7,530 nt of DNA, taken from positions 1 through 7,530 of the forward strand of contig JAJYTJ010000171.1 in assembly GCA_021793115.1 (NCBI GenBank), read 5' to 3'. This DNA is from Actinomycetes bacterium (lineage in GTDB: Bacteria; Actinomycetota; Actinomycetes; Actinomycetales; Cellulomonadaceae). The stretch's first letter is position 1, and each line of letters starts with the position of its first letter. Positions 6,205 to 7,530 of this stretch are shown here, piece by piece. Under the pieces are notes generated by a model that was given only the letters and a program-made list of their open reading frames with translations, ran no database searches and was not told the DNA's origin. The translations under genes were made by a program, and so were the position numbers.

Positions 6205-6493
6205 CTCGCGCATCAAGCCAACGGCGGCGGTTCTCGTCGGTCGGTGGCAACCATCCCGCACGAGGGAGCAAGTCGATGCGACGGAGCATCCCGTCCCAGG
6301 TCGCCGTCAGGTGGTCCCGGGGCCAGTGCTCTGGCGTCAGCGACCGGCTACCCACCACCGCAGTCGGTGCGATCCGGACGGATCGCGAGCAGGTGGCAAC
6401 GATGCACCGCCCCGACGGACGTGGCGATGCTCGGCCTGCTCGCGGCGAACGCCGCTCCGCATGCCTCACTACCGGACAAGGAGTGATCTCACG
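6205..6493 (+). other. long untranslated leader of malE
   Basis: This stretch of nearly 290 bases holds no convincing gene. It contains GATGC/GCATC (6275-6290), the perfect 18-bp palindrome GCGATCCGGACGGATCGC (6369-6386), a GCGGCG/CGCCGC inverted repeat with an AA centre (6442-6455), and the 9-mer GGTGGCAAC twice (6243-6251 and 6392-6400). AAGGAG at 6478-6483 is the malE ribosome binding site, 10 bases before the ATG. A weak 73-codon frame runs through it and overlaps the malE start. No known riboswitch class is recognised. Confidence 0.55.
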
Positions 6494-6497
6494 ATGA
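6276..6497 (+). CDS. doubtful 73-codon leader ORF overlapping malE
   Basis: ATG at 6276 follows GAGGGAG (6262-6268) with a 7-base gap, and the TGA at 6495-6497 overlaps the malE start as ATGA, the layout used for translational coupling. Against it, third positions are only about 72% G/C, clearly below the neighbouring genes, the product is Arg-rich without a domain or signal peptide, and malE has its own ribosome binding site. More likely chance than gene. Confidence 0.18.
   Translation: MRRSIPSQVAVRWSRGQCSGVSDRLPTTAVGAIRTDREQVATMHRPDGRGDARPARGERRSACLTTGQGVISR
6369..6386. repeat. perfect 18-bp palindrome in the malE leader
   Basis: GCGATCCG and CGGATCGC are exact reverse complements around the centre GA. 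In RNA this gives a 7-bp stem with a GGAC tetraloop; in DNA it has the size and symmetry of a repressor operator. Its left arm overlaps the third CGGTGCGAT copy (6365-6373). Downstream of the predicted start at about 6211 it could act as a roadblock operator or as an RNA hairpin. Confidence 0.55.
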
Positions 6498-7530
6498 AGG
6501 CTCGTCCAGCATTCACGGTCGTCGCCGTCGCCGCGGCACTGACCGTCACGATGAGTGCCTGCAGCAGCAGCAGCACCGGCACGGGTGGCGCCACGTCGGC
6601 CCCGCCGACGACGAGCGCCGCACCGACGGCGGTGACGCTGACGGTGTGGGGCCCGCAGGAGGACCAGGTCGACGCCACCTCGTGGCTGCCGAAGGAGGAG
6701 GCCGCGTTCGCGGCGGCACACCCCGAGTACACGATCACGTGGAAGAACTCCGTGGTCTCCGAGGGTGACGCCGGCAAGACCGTCAAGCAGGACCCGACGG
6801 CGGCGGCCGACGTCTACATGTTCGCCAACGACCAGCTCGGCACGCTCATCCAGGCGAACGCCATCGGCGTGCTGCCGCCGGACGTGGTCGCCCAGGTCAA
6901 GAAGCAGAACTCCGACGTCATGGTGACGTCCGTCACCGGCTCCGACGGCAAGATCTACGGCGTGCCCTACACGGCCAACACGTGGTTCCTGTACTACAAC
7001 ACCTCCAAGTTCACCGCGGACGACGTCAAGAACCTCGACACGATGATCGCCAAGGGCAAGGTCGCCTTCCCGATCGACAACTCCTGGTACCTGCCGTCGT
7101 TCTACGTCGGCAACGGCAGCACGCTGTTCGGCCCCAACGGCACCGACGAGAAGGCCGGCTTCGCGTTCACCGGCACCCAGGCCGCCGACGTGACGACCTA
7201 CCTCACGTCGCTGGTGAAGAAGCCCAACTTCGTGGACGACGCCAACGGCGCCGGCCTCGCCGGCGTGCAGAACGGCACGATCGACGCCTACTTCTCGGGC
7301 TCGTGGGACGCAGCGGCGGTGAAGAAGGCGTTGGGCGCCAACTACGGCGCGGCGCAGCCGCCGACGTACACGCTCAACGGCTCGCCGGTGCAGATGAAGG
7401 CGTTCGCCGGGTCCAAGGCGGTGGCCTTCAACCCCAATGCCAAGAACCCGCAGGCCGCCGCCCTGTTCGCGGGATTCCTCGGGTCGACCGCGGCCCAGCA
7501 GGCGCACTACGACATGCGCGGCAAGATCGG
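6494..7530 (+). CDS. malE: maltose/maltodextrin-binding lipoprotein of an ABC importer (partial)
   Basis: Extracytoplasmic solute-binding protein of a CUT1-type sugar importer; 345 codons are visible and the 3' end lies outside the window. A lipoprotein signal peptide (residues 1-22, hydrophobic core FTVVAVAAALTV) ends at the lipobox MSAC with lipidated C23. The Met at -3 is less usual than Leu. A Ser/Thr/Gly/Pro-rich linker (24-46) leads into the mature fold, which begins at LTVWGPQEDQ. MalE-like landmarks are ADVYMFANDQLG (105-116), YGVPYTANTWFLYYNTSKF (155-173), the GTIDAYFSGSWD segment (261-272, matching the NGPW region of E. coli MalE) and the late FAGFLGSTAAQQ helix. Third codon positions are strongly G/C throughout. 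ATG at 6494 has AAGGAG 10 bases upstream and starts exactly at the signal peptide. Divergence from a MalR-type gene and the nearby alpha-glucosidase support maltodextrin as ligand; permease genes are expected just downstream. Confidence 0.92.
   Translation, partial: MKARPAFTVVAVAAALTVTMSACSSSSTGTGGATSAPPTTSAAPTAVTLTVWGPQEDQVDATSWLPKEEAAFAAAHPEYTITWKNSVVSEGDAGKTVKQDPTAAADVYMFANDQLGTLIQANAIGVLPPDVVAQVKKQNSDVMVTSVTGSDGKIYGVPYTANTWFLYYNTSKFTADDVKNLDTMIAKGKVAFPIDNSWYLPSFYVGNGSTLFGPNGTDEKAGFAFTGTQAADVTTYLTSLVKKPNFVDDANGAGLAGVQNGTIDAYFSGSWDAAAVKKALGANYGAAQPPTYTLNGSPVQMKAFAGSKAVAFNPNAKNPQAAALFAGFLGSTAAQQAHYDMRGKI

Noticed and set aside
6071..7507. Long minus-strand open frame opposite malE
   Set aside because: It mirrors the strongly supported malE gene and its leader, with Arg/Val/Gly-rich text and no recognisable motif.

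Overview
The window is very GC-rich (roughly 70% or more, with GC strongly favoured at third codon positions) and its genes look actinobacterial. DusB, the LacI-type regulator and the DUF222-HNH protein all resemble high-GC Gram-positive relatives. The combination fits Micrococcales such as Cellulomonas or a relative; the genus is my inference and no search was run.

Layout: (1) 5-1147, plus strand: tRNA-dihydrouridine synthase dusB. (2) 1148-1559: intergenic DNA with a possible broken gene start on the minus strand, then a promoter and a perfect actinobacterial LexA (SOS) box. (3) 1560-3179, plus strand: a DUF222/13E12-type HNH nuclease-like gene whose 3' end carries an in-frame 15-bp tandem repeat. 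(4) 3189-5012, minus strand: an intracellular GH13 alpha-glucosidase, convergent with the HNH gene and only 9 bp from it. (5) 5031-6074, minus strand: a LacI-family regulator of the MalR/Reg1 type, 18 nt upstream of the glucosidase and probably co-transcribed with it. (6) 6075-6493: a divergent control region with two overlapping promoters, a palindrome, repeated 9-mers and a long leader. (7) 6494 to the window end, plus strand: the lipoprotein sugar-binding component of an ABC importer (MalE type), cut off by the window edge.

Regions 4-7 form a maltose/maltodextrin uptake module. The binding lipoprotein would capture maltodextrins outside the membrane; permeases (malF and malG expected just beyond the window) would import them; the cytoplasmic alpha-glucosidase would split them to glucose; and the LacI-family protein would repress both directions from the shared intergenic region until inducer is present.

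Region 3 is a separate unit under probable DNA-damage control. It is the least understood part of the window: a nuclease-like protein of unknown role, with an SOS operator over its start of transcription and a tail that can gain or lose five-residue units without a frameshift. I see no RNA genes, CRISPR arrays or insertion sequences.
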